Both the position numbers and the translations under genes were made by a program. Of a stretch of 48,428 nt of DNA, positions 1 through 12,900 are shown one piece after another. This DNA comes from Polytrichum commune (lineage: Eukaryota > Streptophyta > Polytrichopsida > Polytrichales > Polytrichaceae). Positions within the stretch are counted from its first letter, which is position 1; each line of letters opens with the position of its first letter. The stretch covers positions 53,136,001 through 53,184,428 of the forward strand of contig OX485804.1 of assembly GCA_950295325.1 (NCBI GenBank), in the 5' to 3' direction. The notes below the pieces were generated by a model. That model was not told the origin of the DNA and ran no database searches. It saw only the letters and a list, made by a program, of their open reading frames with translations.

Positions 1-34
1 TTGGTCCTCCCCCTTCCTTGCGGGTGTCTTATAA

Positions 35-533
35 GGGCCACTTCACACACGAGACCGAGAGCCCGTGACCATTACACTTCAAGCACTCTCATTGGTGGAA
101 AAGGTGGAGCCGGTCCAAGTTCGCTTCACACTAAGCTTGAGGGACCAACGGAGTAAGTGAATGCAAGATGGATGTAAAGTCTACATGGATCCCTACATGG
201 CATCAAATGGATCACGTTTCATGGTCACTTGGACTATTTTCAAAAACCACCTCTTGGAGGTAGGTCTAACACATAACCGGAAGACCATGGCACTTTGAAC
301 GCTCTCAACCGTTGATTTATTCTATTTTATCATGTGTGAAAACCTGCACGGATAGAATTTCATTGGAATAGTATTTGGTTGAGGGCCTGGTTACATATGA
401 CTTCACACTACACGTGAGGGTCCGTGACCACACTACATGATTGTGGAGGTGTCTTGGGACGGCCTTTGGACACTTTCTTTTGGGCTCTCGCATTTTCATG
501 GTCACGGCTCTTGGCTCGTGTGTGAAGTGGCCC
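35..533 (+). mobile_element. Tourist-like MITE, family M, copy 1 (499 bp)
   Basis: A non-coding element bounded by terminal inverted repeats: it begins GGGCCACTTCACACACGAG and ends with the complement (CTCGTGTGTGAAGTGGCCC). It is flanked by TAA on both sides (32-34 and 534-536), the 3-bp target duplication typical of PIF/Harbinger-derived Tourist MITEs. At least four relatives in this window share its whole body, including the internal stretch on GAATGCAAGATGGATGTAAAG. No transposase is encoded, so it must depend on an element elsewhere. Confidence 0.85.
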
Positions 534-536
534 TAA

Positions 537-2040
537 GATTCTCATGATTTGTGGGCTTCCATAAATTTAAAACCTCTAATCTTGTGGAAATATACATTTG
601 AAGGCCACCATGGATTTGTCATACATGAAGGTCATGTGATGGGTGTTCATTGTGATATGAAAGGGTCCTTGTGATATTGACTTGAAATTTTCAGCTTCCA
701 ACTTTACAAAGAAGAAGGATTCAATGCAGTTAAGTTGGCCTTCATGGTACTTATTATAAGTATCTATTGACAACTCCCCCGAAGAGGGAGAGGGAGAATT
801 ATCATAGACGAGCGGACGTCTCATGTATATATCCAACATAAAAGCCATGGAATAATATACAGCCCAGAGGTTGCTTTTTTTAGTTGATTTGACACCATAA
901 TTAGTTGTAAAGACCCCAAATTAGTGCACTTGAGGTCATTTGAGATGATTTGGCAACAAAAGTATAGGAGGTCATGATTTTATGTTGGATGGATGAGAGG
1001 AACACTTGTATGTGATAATTCCCTCTCTCCAAGGGGGGGGGGGGGGGGAGAGAGAGAGAGAGAGAGAGCTCGGGTACGATAAACTTGTGGAATAACAATC
1101 CTTGTTCTTTTAGATGATGTGATGTTGTAAACTATATGATATGATGTGATGGGTGGGTGGGTTTACACTAAGGTCCAAGACCAAAGAGACTTCAAAAGTG
1201 AGCTATTCTATATGATGATATGAAGCAATTCTTGAGTTGGGTCCAACAATCATTATTTTTGCCCATGATACACACACACACCTTAGTTTCATGGATGTGG
1301 TGCAAAAAGAACATCCGATGCTTGTGCTTGCGCATCGATTTATGTCTAATATCATTGCCCTATCATAAATACACGATGCATATGGCTTCATGATACCCCA
1401 TGTTGGTATTTTAGACACTAGATCCATCCACAATTTGCAAAAATGACCTTTTGAAGTTGGTTGGTCTTTGCTAGGCAATGTCTATGACATGTTTTGGACT
1501 TGGAACTAAGGTTTTCACGTTGTATACGCCAAGGGAGCATTCTAGGTGCAAAGATTTACACTAAATATCATATCATCTTCAGTATCCCAACATGCTATAT
1601 TAAATGTCACAATGTCAATAATTTTCACTCTAAATTTATAGTTACTTGTGTTAATGAATAGTATCATATCAAGAATTAATAGACATAACATTTTGAGACC
1701 TCTAGGCATCTACTTTAGGCCCTTCGTAAGTAATATACGTGACAGTAAATACCATCAACAGTGTAGCTGAGACAAAGTTTGGACAATTTTGGACGTGCTT
1801 ACTTAGAAGCTACTAGTTGATGGAGCATCGGAAGGTAAGATACACCTCTGCTACCATCTTGCACTATAATATGAGATTTAGTAATGGACAAACAAGCATG
1901 CTTCATGTTTTGTTTTGAAACTATGTATTGTTGCGATTCTTAAAGAAACTAACAACAATAACAACAAGAACAACAATTTCAATCAATTTTAGGATAATTT
2001 GAAATTAAGGTCTTGTTGCTAAGGTGGTGGAATAATAAAC
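537..2040. other. Gene-free stretch with a G16/(AG)10 tract
   Basis: No coding pattern is convincing; the short open frames lack codon bias or family resemblance. The one clear feature is a compound simple repeat, about 16 G followed by (AG)n, at 1033-1068. Confidence 0.5.
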
Positions 2041-2044
2041 TAAT

Positions 2045-2658
2045 GGGTGCAAGCATGGTAAAGTGGGCCAAAAAAGTGCTATGGTATATTAAAACCATAA
2101 TTTTTTTGGTCAAAGGCCTAAAAGTAGTAGCAAAGAGTTATTTAAATTGGAATTTTTTTTATGATGACCTCTATTGTTGTGTTAAATACTCAAATGTAGA
2201 ATATCAAGTTGAGATCTTCAATACTTAGCATCAAAAGTGATGTTAAAAAACAAATGGTTGAGTCTGGTTTTGGATGTAGATTTCATGACCTTAACTATTT
2301 TGAAGTTAGAATTTTTTTTATATTCCTTGAATTCATTATCTACTTGAGGGCATCACCATAGAACTTTGTAAAAAACCATCAATTTAATGTAATTTTATCA
2401 TATTTTAAACAAATTTTAGACAATCACTTATTCAATATCACCTACTTGCACGCCACTTGCACCGTCTTCTAAAATAGGTAGACTTTTCTTGGAATTCTTT
2501 TTGTCATCATAAATTGTTTGGCTTTGTAGATCAAGATGTTTTTAAACTGTCTATGGTTTATTTCTTCACAAAATTCAAAGTTAGTACATAAAATTGAATC
2601 ACTTTCACTTAACACTAGGCAGGGATCAGGAGTTGTCCACTTTACCGTGCTTGCACCC
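2045..2658. mobile_element. TIR element, family T, full copy (614 bp)
   Basis: The left end GGGTGCAAGCATGGTAAAG and the right end CTTTACCGTGCTTGCACCC are inverted repeats with one mismatch. Both flanks read TAAT (2041-2044 and 2659-2662), so the target duplication is TAA or TAAT. The body is AT-rich and non-coding. A related copy lacking its right end is at 39652-40025. Class II, probably Tourist-like; the superfamily is not certain. Confidence 0.75.
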
Positions 2659-2710
2659 TAATGACATGTAGATAAGTAGAATAACTATTACTAGAAGTTA
2701 TTACGTCCAT

Positions 2711-4964
2711 TGTAAGCCACATTTTGTGGCAAAATAGTTCAACCATAGGCTAGAGAGAAGAAGTAGGATGAAGTTCATCCCGATCGATGAAAATAGTTGA
2801 ACTATAGGCAGAAAAGGTAGTTACAGTAACTACCATCGTCTCCCCGCTCCCGTAAGAGGGCTAGCGCGGGAGAAGAAGGCAGACATTTCTTAGATCATTG
2901 TTGAGCGCAGTGTAGAACAAATTGACTTGTCTCCCTCGACACTGATTGTGCGAGGATAATAGTGAAACTATATTAGGAGGAAACTGAGCAATTACAGCAG
3001 TGAATGCAGGATTGCCAGACTCTGCTTATGTTTATTTTACTTTTTGATTATTGTTGATGGCTGAATCAATGTCGAACTATTGTTGTGAGTGGAATACATG
3101 AATGAGAGGTTGGAAACTATAGTATGTGGAAACAATTACATTTATCTGGGTATGGATTGACAAGCATAACTGAGTGACCTATAATCGGAATAGAAATGAG
3201 AACTGTTGCGGAGGAAGTAAAGTGGGAAAGGAGTTGAGCAATTTGAGAAACAACAGAGAGTATGAGATTGAGAAACGTACGTGGAATTGTGGAATGATAA
3301 TGAAGTGAAGACGATTACTGCAAGAGATGGAATATTGTGTAACTATCGTCTGAGTGTGAGTAATTGAATATGGCTGAGTAAAGAGGAACTGTGAGTCAAG
3401 AGTGTGAGCATTGTTGAAGAAGGAAGCTAAGATTGAGTGAACAGTCGCTGTTGCGAGGAATATAGAGATAGAGATATGAGAGTAACGTAAATAAGAATTG
3501 AGTCAAACTATGGGTAGGGGAGTCCTTTATAATCCGAGCTTATGTTATATTCTTGGCCGAAGAAGGTGAGATTGAATTGAGAGAAAATGAGAAGCAGTGA
3601 GAGCGAGAATTATCAGCGAGTAAATCAAAATTGGTGTAACAATGAGCATACGGAGGGAAGTGGAATATAGTTGCACCTATTGGTCTCGTAAACTGAGAGG
3701 GTAAATCGATCGATTGTGAGAGAAACCTGTGGTCGAATTGAGAAATAGATATGGAAGAAAAGATAGAATTCAAGAGAGGAATGACGAGAGGGAGAGAAGA
3801 GGCATAAAACTATGGACAGAGGAATTGAAAGAACATAGTTGAACCATGGCCAAGTGGTAGAAGAAGTTGGAAATTTGAGCGTCAGCCTGGAGTGGAACTT
3901 ATGAGCGAGGGACCCTGTGAGAAGGCAGAGCCGAGTGAGAACGATAAAAGAGAGGAAGCGAGAGAGTCTGGCAGAAGGCCAAGTGTCAGAGCCGAGAGTT
4001 AATCAGCATATAGTGTCACTATGGGCTATTGTTGAGACTTAAGTGAAACATTGAGGTGAAGTGTAAGGCCAAAGGCCCGCCCATGAGGTGAAATGATTAT
4101 TGTTAACCAGAAGAGAGGCAGAAAAGAGTGAGGTGACGATAGTGCGGCCGAAAAGAGATCATAGTTGAATTTGATATCTTAGGCTGTTAGAGTTATCATT
4201 TGAGAAGTGAGTTTAAGGAGAGAATCTTAATCAATTGAAGTGATGAGAAATCATTTCTGATCAATTGATTAGGAAGAAAAATGAGAGATATAAGAGAGAT
4301 TCAATGAACTTAGAATAGGATTAACTTTGGAGTATAAAAGAAACCTAGGCATAAGTTAATCTCATTCCAATTGAAGTGTGAGTCGATAATTAGTCAAGAG
4401 ATTAGATCTTTGAGTATGGAATGCGATTTAATCCTTTCAACTATTGTCTTGTGTGTTACCCTGGTTGTTGTTGTTGCAGGTTGTGCAGGGCGACCAAGAC
4501 TATAGCTTGATTGATAATGGTTAATTGCATAAGTTGTGAGTAATGATTAAATCTGGAGATAAGGAACAAACAATTGTTTTGTATTGGAATTAACATTGAC
4601 CAAGTAATAAAGGAATTGCCTTGAATTGAAGATGCATTGGCCAATGGTTATCAAAGACAATTGTGTTACTCAAAGACTATTGTTCTCGAAAGACTATTGT
4701 TCTACTCAAATCTCATGGCGAGATGGTTACTACTGAGACTGACACACATACCCTACTGAATGAGACACAGTGAGAGGAAATCAAGAGAGAGAAAGAGAGT
4801 GAAAGACATACCAGTCATGTTCTAGAGTGAATATAGCAAACTCTTTGGTCTAATTACTGAACTATGAAGTGACAAATGCCTGTAATAGACACTAGTTAAG
4901 CCTTCCTTGAGAGTATGTACCCTGGTGTTTTGGGTTATTTAAGTGAGAGCAAAAACTAACTACA
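2711..4964 (+). mobile_element. Solo LTR, family L, copy 1 (2254 bp)
   Basis: It begins TGTAAGCCAC and ends AAAAACTAACTACA, i.e. TG...CA termini, and is flanked by the perfect 5-bp duplication TCCAT (2706-2710 and 4965-4969). No second LTR, primer-binding site or polyprotein is present, so this is a solo LTR left by LTR-LTR recombination, or a non-autonomous element. The sequence is purine-rich and repeats short motifs such as ACTATTGT and GAACTATAG. The last 100 bp (TAGACACTAG, CTTCCT, CCCTGG, AAAAACTAACTACA) match the right end of the element at 18656-20401, placing both in one family. Confidence 0.8.
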
Positions 4965-4969
4965 TCCAT

Positions 4970-5572
4970 TACAACCATATGTTGCAACTTGTCCATTGCA
5001 ATTCATGACAAGAAAATGCATAAGTGAATCATTTTGATTGTCAACCTGAGATTTGAAGTTACGTTTTATGAAGAAATGAAAACCAAAACACCACCCAACC
5101 ACACATTTTAACATTCGGATGCATGTTACATCTTTATTTCATACGGTTCCCATACCCTGCATACGTGTATAACGATAAAAATATCCATTTAAAGACCTTC
5201 AATTTTGAGTCTCCTCTGGAAAACATACATCGAGTTTTGGAGATGTTGCAATATGCCATTAATCTTGTAAACCTTGAGCCCGACTCAAGGTCACTAAGGG
5301 TTTTCATGATTTGTAGCCCTTTATAAAATTTCATGCCACTAATGCAAACATTTGATGGCACCTAGATTGGCCATGTTAGGTTATATGAGGACATCAATGT
5401 GAAATGGAAATTTAGTAAACTCTTTTTTGGTTCCAATGTGTTTCAAAATATGCCATGTCAAGGTACCATGTGGGCCTTGTATGATCACTCTTCTTGATTA
5501 AACACCTAAATTTGACCAGTCTATGAGAAGATTTCTAATTAAGAAACATACCAAAAGGACTTGTGTTATGAC
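4970..5572. other. Gene-free stretch
   Basis: AT-rich intergenic sequence between the solo LTR and the next MITE. Overlapping open frames on both strands around 5.12-5.36 kb look like chance: they are short and match no family I know. Confidence 0.4.
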
Positions 5573-5575
5573 TAA

Positions 5576-6078
5576 GGGCCACTTCACACACGAGACTGAG
5601 AGCCCGGTTCCATTAAACTTCAAGCACTCTCATTGGTGGAAAAGGTGGAGCCGGTCCAAGTTCGCTTCACACTACGCTTGAGGGATCAACGGAGTATGTG
5701 AATGCAAGATGGATGTGAAGTCTACACGGATTCCCACATGGCATCAAATGGGTCGTTTTTCATGGTCACTTGGACTATTTTCAAAAACCACCTCTTGGAG
5801 GTAGGCCTAACACAAAACTGGGAGACCATGGCATTCCGAATGTTCACAACCGTTGATTTATTCTATTCTATCATGCGTGAGGACCCGCATGAATAGAAAT
5901 TCATTAAAATAGCATTTGGTTGAGGGTCCAGTCAGATTTGACTTCACACTACACTCGACGATCCGTGACCACACTACATGAGTTTGGAGGTGTCTTGGAA
6001 CTGCCTTTGGACACTTTCTTTTGAGCTCTCACTATTTCATGGTCACGGCTCTTGGCTCGTGTGTGAAGTGGCTGGCCC
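5576..6078 (+). mobile_element. Tourist-like MITE, family M, copy 2
   Basis: Same orientation and body as the copy at 35-533. The left end is intact after TAA (5573-5575). The right end reads GTGTGAAGTGG and is then disturbed by a few extra bases (CTGGCCCCAAG), so the exact end and the right-hand target duplication are blurred. Confidence 0.8.
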
Positions 6079-8060
6079 CAAGACTAAAACCGTGTGCTCA
6101 AAATGTAGACACCATTGTAGGTTCAATCGTCAACACTATTAAGAGGGCACCACGTGATCACTTCACGAGGCGATACTTGTTTGCTTTCACCTCGTATAGC
6201 TCTTGCACCTCATCCCATTTTGGAACCTTAGAAGTGACAAACTATGTGACTCGCAATTGCTTTCCGATGAGATGATACTTTGCAATTCGATCCAACGCTT
6301 GAAATCGTCGGTCGTGTTGGAAGTGACCGCAATAAAGGGTAAATCATTGAACATGGTTTATCTTGTAGCTAGCCCTTGAGCCCGACTGCGAGAGTGGCTT
6401 ATAAGATTCTCATGATGCATGGGCCTTCATAAATTTCATGCCAATGATCACATATTGACATGTACATTTGATGTTACCTTAGATCTGCCACTTTAAAAGG
6501 TCACAAGATTGCGTCAGTTGTGATATGAAAGGGTCCCGAGTGTATTGATGTGGAATATTTAGCTTCTGTTTGAACTTAGTTGCATGTTGTGATCTTTCAG
6601 TTTTTTCTTTATTGATTTGATGTATATTCCACTGAGATTCTTCTACAATGATCAGTAGTTTTCCCAGTGAAAGTGTTGAACTTTGACTGGTTATTTCTCA
6701 AACTCAACCGCTTCATCTGTAACTAGCAGTCGGTTCTCCTTGTTCATCGGTGCAAATGCTGCCTTTTTCATGACCCAAAGATGAAGGATTAAGGTACGTG
6801 CAAGTGTTACTCGGTTGAGTTTCTTTACATGTTCTCCAACTTCGATCGATTAGATTTACACAACATAGCTTGTGGTGCATTAGCAAATCTATAATGAAGC
6901 ATAAGCAAACATGGATTGAAAACTGGACTTATTTTGATTTTGTTATGCTTGTTGGAGTTGCATGTTTGTTCATCCTTTTGTTGACTACATAGATCTACCC
7001 GATTATGTCCCCTATTGAGCATGGAATAGTTGATATTCTTCAATCTCTTGCAAATAAGTTTGTTTGTTCTTTTGGGATCCTCATCTAATCAAATAAGAAG
7101 TGTCCGATTAAGAAAAGTAACCAACTAACACCTGCATGCCTTAAATGCAAACAATCTGGTCTTCTGATATTCACTGTCAATATGTACAAACAACTTCTCT
7201 AAAGTGATAAGAGTAACTTTGATACTGTAGACATGAGAGCCATTGTTCAAGAGAGCATTGTTGCATAAGAGCATACCTCATCCATCCAACATAAAAAACT
7301 CAACCCCCTATAGGTTTTGTTGCCATTTCATCTCGGATGATCTTGAGGACAATATCTGGGGTCTAATTTGGGACGCCAAATCCAACGGAACCAGGGGCGC
7401 TCGATGACAAATCAAAATCATCAACGCCAACTAGAAATTCACATCCATCCCCAAAAGTCACAAACCTCATCCGAGTCAAAAACACACAAAGAAATTGATC
7501 ATTTCGGGTCTCTCATGGATTTAGACGTTAAAGCACGGTGTCGAATCAACTTGTAAAAAACTGACCTCCGGGCCGCATACTATTTCAACGGCTTCATTTT
7601 TAATGGTTGAATGAATGAGAGGTACGCTCATATACGACAGTTCTCTCTCTCTCCCTCCATAAATGATGCGATGCTTTTATACGAAATCGATGGTGCACTA
7701 TGAAATGTCAGTTGTGATATGAACGGGTCCTAGGTTGAAGTTATTAACTTAAGTTAGTAGTGATGTTGAGCTATGGAAGTTAGACTAGGGCTTTCATGCA
7801 CCGGATCTCATGACTCGATGTCCACAAATTCAATGCAGAGTCCAAACAAGTTGGAATTAACTTACTGTCAGTACGAAGGTGCAGTCTTACAGACAGCTCC
7901 CTCGAAGAGAAAGGAGATAGAGGGATCCTTGGGGAATTGTTGTTCTTCTGAATGATGGGATGCTTTAAGAGATTCGATTGCTTGGATGTGATGTAACACT
8001 TTGAGACTTCTAGGCATCTATCTAGACCTTTAGACTTTTCACAAATAGTGTATGTGACAT
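6079..8060. other. Gene-free stretch with a hAT-MITE relative
   Basis: No gene is supported. Positions 6608-6752 align by eye with the 226-bp hAT-type MITE at 34954-35179 (shared GTATATTC, ACTGGTTATT, CTCAAACTCAACCG, CGGTTCTCCT), so this is an older diverged relative. The remainder is AT-rich with short non-conserved open frames. Confidence 0.45.
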
Positions 8061-8063
8061 TAA

Positions 8064-8567
8064 GGGTCACTTCACACATGAGTCAACAGTTGTGACCATG
8101 AAATTGTGAGAGTTCAAAAGAAAGTGTACCAAGGCCGTCGTCCTAACACACCTCCAAACTCATGTAGTGTGGTCACGGACAGTCGAGTGTAGTGTGAAGT
8201 CATATGTGACTGGACCCTCAACCAAATGCTGTTTCAGTGAGTTTCTATTTATGCGGGTCCTCATGCATGATAGAATATAATAAATCGACGGTTGTGAGCG
8301 TTCAGAGTGTCATGGTCTCCTGGTTTTGTGTTAGGCCTACCTTCCAAGAGGGTGGCTTTTGAAGATAGTCCAAGTGACCATGAAACATGATCCATTTGAT
8401 GTCATGTAGGAATCCATGTGGACTTTACATCCATCTTGCATTCACTTACTCTGTTGGTCCCTCAAGTGTAGTGTGAAGCGAACTTGGACTGGCTCCGCCT
8501 TTTCCACAAATGAGAGTGCTTGAAGTGTAATGGTCACGGGCTCTCAGTCTCGTGTGTGAAGTGGTCC
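8064..8567 (-). mobile_element. Tourist-like MITE, family M, copy 3 (504 bp)
   Basis: Full-length copy in the orientation opposite to copies 1 and 2. It begins GGGTCACTTCACACATGAG and ends CTCGTGTGTGAAGTGGTCC, flanked by TAA at 8061-8063 and 8568-8570. It lies about 1.2 kb beyond the probable poly(A) signal of the catalase gene. Confidence 0.85.
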
Positions 8568-8570
8568 TAA

Positions 8571-9700
8571 ATACCATAAACGGTGTGGTGATAACCACAA
8601 ATTAAATATAGAAAATGGGCGTGCAACATGTGTAACCAACATATGAGAGGTTTAGTACCTCATATAATTAAGAGCTTCTTTGCCTTAGAGTGAGATGGAT
8701 GTTTGATTACTTGGATGCTCATAATAAGTCTTCTTGAAAAATTTAGCATTCAATCTCTAGTTTTGTTACCTTATAAAAACCATGATTAGTTATAATATAT
8801 ACACTTCGACGGCCTACGTTAAGGGCAGGTGGACGTCGACATAGTCACCGTTCCAAAACAGTTGATTGTCCACAACGGCATATTGAACAAATAATTTGGG
8901 TATGTGAATTGGGACATTAAACCATATGCATGGGTGTAAAAAGTCGGAATGGCATGGATCCAAACTAGATCCTTATGTGTAGCCTCTTCTTTAAGAGATC
9001 AAGTTGAACAAAGCTTGACCAACATCACTAAATCAAACAAAGACTAGAGAGAGAGAGAGAGGAGAGGAAGGATTAGAGGAAGGCAATGGAGGGAAGGCAA
9101 ATTTTACTTGTTTTCATTACACTAGGTATACATGATCATCTTTCAATTGATGTTGCACCTCTATAAAATTTTCTCTTCATAAACACATTGGAAATTAGTA
9201 GAAGAAGGAAATGTGGCAATAAAGAAATCTTGAAAAAGATGACCGACTTTGAAAATGGTAGTGCACCAAATATTACATCTAGTGTCATGGTATTCTATGT
9301 CACCATGGTAACTTTTCTAATGACACTTCTTATGAACATACTCTATAAGTACTAGCATCCCAACTTGCAACTATGTAATGAAGTACTCACAAAGTTTGGT
9401 ATGTTCTACAATGTAGCATTTTTGTGATGAAGTACTGTCATGAGTGATTGAAATTTGCATGAAAATTCACTTAGTAAGTGACGATAATTACAATATGTAA
9501 ATCCATGATGCCAAATTTTTTTACGAGGAATGACCAAAAAAAAAAGATTTACATTTAGTGTTGGTGACACAACACGGGTGGTTCATAATTAGTATTGAGC
9601 GAGACAGATAGAATTGGTGACACTAAATACAAATATTTAGTGTAGTGCCATGCCGAAATGCCGCATTTCAAGCATCAAAGGCAATTTGACTATGCAAATG
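8571..9700. other. Gene-free stretch downstream of the catalase
   Basis: AT-rich sequence with a short GA tract near 9048. TTAGTGT and its complement recur between 9.28 and 9.64 kb, which may be a decayed inverted-repeat element, but no ends or target duplication could be fixed. Confidence 0.35.
9621..9642. repeat. Short perfect hairpin
   Basis: CACTAAATA (9621-9629) and TATTTAGTG (9634-9642) form a 9-bp stem with a 4-base CAAA loop, roughly 90 bp beyond the probable poly(A) signal of the catalase. It is probably part of a decayed MITE; a role in 3' end formation is speculation. Confidence 0.4.
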
Positions 9701-9728
9701 AGATCGGGCGGGGCTGGGAATTGAAAAT

Positions 9729-9734
9729 TTTATT
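9729..9734 (-). terminator. Probable poly(A) signal of the catalase gene
   Basis: On the minus strand AATAAA occurs about 200 nt beyond the catalase stop codon in an AT-rich run. Plant poly(A) signals are loose, so other sites may also be used. Confidence 0.4.
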
Positions 9735-9932
9735 TAAATTCCATGAGAAGGTTTGCCACTCGGCTACGAGAAGGTCATTGACATGTACAGGCGGGGTGTG
9801 GTTCTTGAGACTGATCCTTGTCCTGAGTACTCTTTACATACTAAAACCAAAAGCTCACAATCTGCTGCTGCTATCAATCTCTTCATCCATCATTGAAAGC
9901 ATGGAGATCCTTGTGTTAGGCAAATTGCATGC

Positions 9933-9992
9933 TCACATCGAAGCTTTTGTGTTGAGGCGTGCAGTCAGCTTCTGTCCAAGCGTCTTGTCGCA
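9933..9992 (-). CDS. CAT: Catalase exon 11 (residues 474-492 and stop)
   Basis: Acceptor GTGCAG, then 19 residues, CDKTLGQKL followed by [10 protein letters not shown], and TGA. The QKL tripeptide lies where the internal peroxisomal signal of plant catalases lies. A final ASM rather than the commoner PSI/PSM-type ending is a variation. Confidence 0.93.
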   Translation of the reverse strand, partial: CDKTLGQKLTARLNTKASM

Positions 9993-12900
9993 CTGCACAA
10001 CACCATCGCATCAAAAGGTCGACATTGACAATATGAAGTTGATTCAATCACATCAAACTACACCATTGAAATAATGCCTACAATACATGGATTTGAATTT
10101 CTAAACTTTTAGTTCTCTCTCGCATTTGTAGCTGCAAAATCTAAATGGTTGAATTCTGATTTGAGTCAATGTCAAATCAGTCTTTAGGTAGCTAAATGTC
10201 TAGTTAGGGTTGAAGAAGATATTCAACCCCAAAGGGAGTGCATCAACCTTAACTCAAATCACATCAGACTGCACCATTGAATCACTGCCTATCATACATA
10301 GGGTTGAGTTTTTAGTATTTTCATTGTCTCCATATCATATAGCTACAAGACCTAAAAGGTTGAGTTTTGAGTTGAATCAATGTCAAATGAATAATTAGCT
10401 AAAAGTTGAGTTAGTGCTAAAAATTATGTTAAACCCCCAAGGCTATGTATCAACATCGACTCAACATTAGATGCTCGTCGTTTGCATTTTAAGATGATGA
10501 TGATGATGCAAGAGTAGGGCTAGCATTGGAAGCTTGGGTGGCAAAGAGATCAAATAAATACCTGGGACATGTAGGACAACCAGATGCTGCGAATTTCGTG
10601 GGTGAGCCTTGGGTCGGATAAGGCCTTTACCATGCGCCCAATGAACCTCTCTTGTCTGTTGTCCAAACACAGAATATTACTTTGTTAAGAGAGTGAGAAG
10701 TTGAGGTTGATCAATTAACCCTAAATGCCTGATATACCACTTTTGGCTTTCCTATGGTCAGACTTAGGTTCTTCAATGAAGCAAAATTCTTTCAATCTCC
10801 TTGCCGATGCATTCTGAACCTTCCAAAAAGCTCCTCAATTTCAACTTTGGAAGTAACTCAAACGGAGCTAACACACAAAGTTCACAATACACTGGGGAGC
10901 ATCTTTTTGAATCCTATCTCTTCATGTTTAGATATTTAGAAGACTTCATGCCACTGATTTTACGAGCATGTTCTCTATTGTGATTTACTTACATTTTGTG
11001 CATATAACCTACATTATTGGGGGGGGTCATTTATATTTTCTACAGAATGATTTGCAAGTACAAGTTCATTAACTCATATCAAATTCGGAATTCAAATATA
11101 CACTAGTATATAATCATTCAACTCATGAAATTGGACACCAAAGTTGTTAAGGAATGGATTTTGAACATACACTTTTAGGAGCTAACGTCTAGGAATTAAT
11201 TGCAAGCATATTATTTCTCACTAACCTGTCGTGGTCCCAAGTCCGGTATCGCTCTCCAGGCTGGATGAAATTGTTCTCCTTTGGAATCACGGTCTGCAAT
11301 GCAACCCAACACCAATTCACGTCTTAAGCATATTCCCTTGATTTGGAGGTCAGAATGGCAGGAAAATGAAAAATTAACTTTATGAAAAATGGCAACAATT
11401 GGATGACTTAGGCATGTCTAAAACCATCAAGTACTAAGAATTAGCGGCAGATCACTACCTAGGAAAGAGGTGCAACCTGGAAGAAGCCCAATGTTTCACC
11501 AAGCTAGTATTGTGACCCGCGACCTAAAATACTTACCTTCCTTACCTTTGCGAATGTTGTGACGAAGGTGGAGCTATGGCACCGGAGTGTGGTTAACTTT
11601 TTGATGAACAAATGCAGGTCGTCAAGGACTGCACCCCGGCCGCTTAAGGTATGTGGGTGTTAGTTGGTTTTCTTTTCTTGTTCTCTTTCTTCTATTGATC
11701 AGATTCTTAAGGTCTTCAAATTTGTGTTGCATACAAAATCTACGATGATATTTTTATATTGAAAATCGGACTTCCCCTGATTTAGTTAGTCCAATCTCTT
11801 AAAACATGTCCTTTATGGTGTTTGTTCTTCGATCCTCACCTAGCCACACACCAATCAAATGTAGGTGTCCTATCAAGAAAAGTAACCCATTAAACATCCT
11901 CATACCTGACTATTATGTTCCAGATGCTTTGATTCTTTCACTCAATAAAATTGTTGCTGGCACTCTTGACCTGGAACTCCATTCCCTCTCCATCTTATAA
12001 TTTCTAATTCCTACCCAGATGTCAACAGGAAGGAGGATTGATTGATAAACCTCAGCTATAAAATTTAGTGAATTTTTTCAAGCCAGTCCTATTCTCACAG
12101 TTACACATGACATGCTTTTTCTTACTCTGTGGGAAATGTATGGAGAGTTCATTACTACAATTCTTCTTTTGCGTTCAAAATTGCGGTCATGAGAGAGTTA
12201 TGTCCATTTTGCATGATTGTTAAGCAGCCGGGTGCGCAGGCCCCGGTGACCTCCATTGGTCCATCAAGAGAGTTTATGTATCATGAAAATCCTCACAGAT
12301 GTCGGGAGCTTCCCAAAGAGTCTTGTTGTCAAAGCACCGCATAATTCTTTCGTGTATCCGCCATGAGATACTTCTTCGATGTGAATTCCACACACCACAA
12401 TATGTGGATCAAAGGGGGATCATAATACTTGATCTAGTTTAGTAATTCGTACCTTTTCTCTAATGCCACTGACATGAGCCTTCGAGATTGGGAACCTCTC
12501 TGCCACACGTGTCGAGTCAAAGCGTGATGGCCAGTAGTTCACCTGGATGTTACAGAATTATCATGTGATTAGGTTCATACCGCTTTAGAGGCCCGACACT
12601 ATGGTCTGACCAAAAATAATCATTTCCTCTCAATTTCCACCACGTGTCATTCCTACATTGGTTATGACCCACTTAAATCCGACATGGAAGCTATAACCGG
12701 GCTGGCATAAGTAAAGATGACGAAGAGCGCTCTCTACGATATCTCAGCATGAGATTGGTGTAATTCTAATAAGAACACTTTTTTTTGGTACCCCTTTACG
12801 TATGATTAATCGTGGTTCACAATCTTTGTCATCAACCCACGTAAATGATCTTGTAACTAGTAGGTGACATGGGACACTTTCTCCTACATCACAAGTCATA

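Noticed and set aside
6021-6275. 84-codon plus-strand frame across the MITE end
   Set aside because: The first third is MITE terminal sequence and the rest has no recognisable domain.
9658-10074. 138-codon plus-strand frame, one of the longest in the window
   Set aside because: It spans the antisense of the last catalase exon and its 3' UTR and has no family resemblance.
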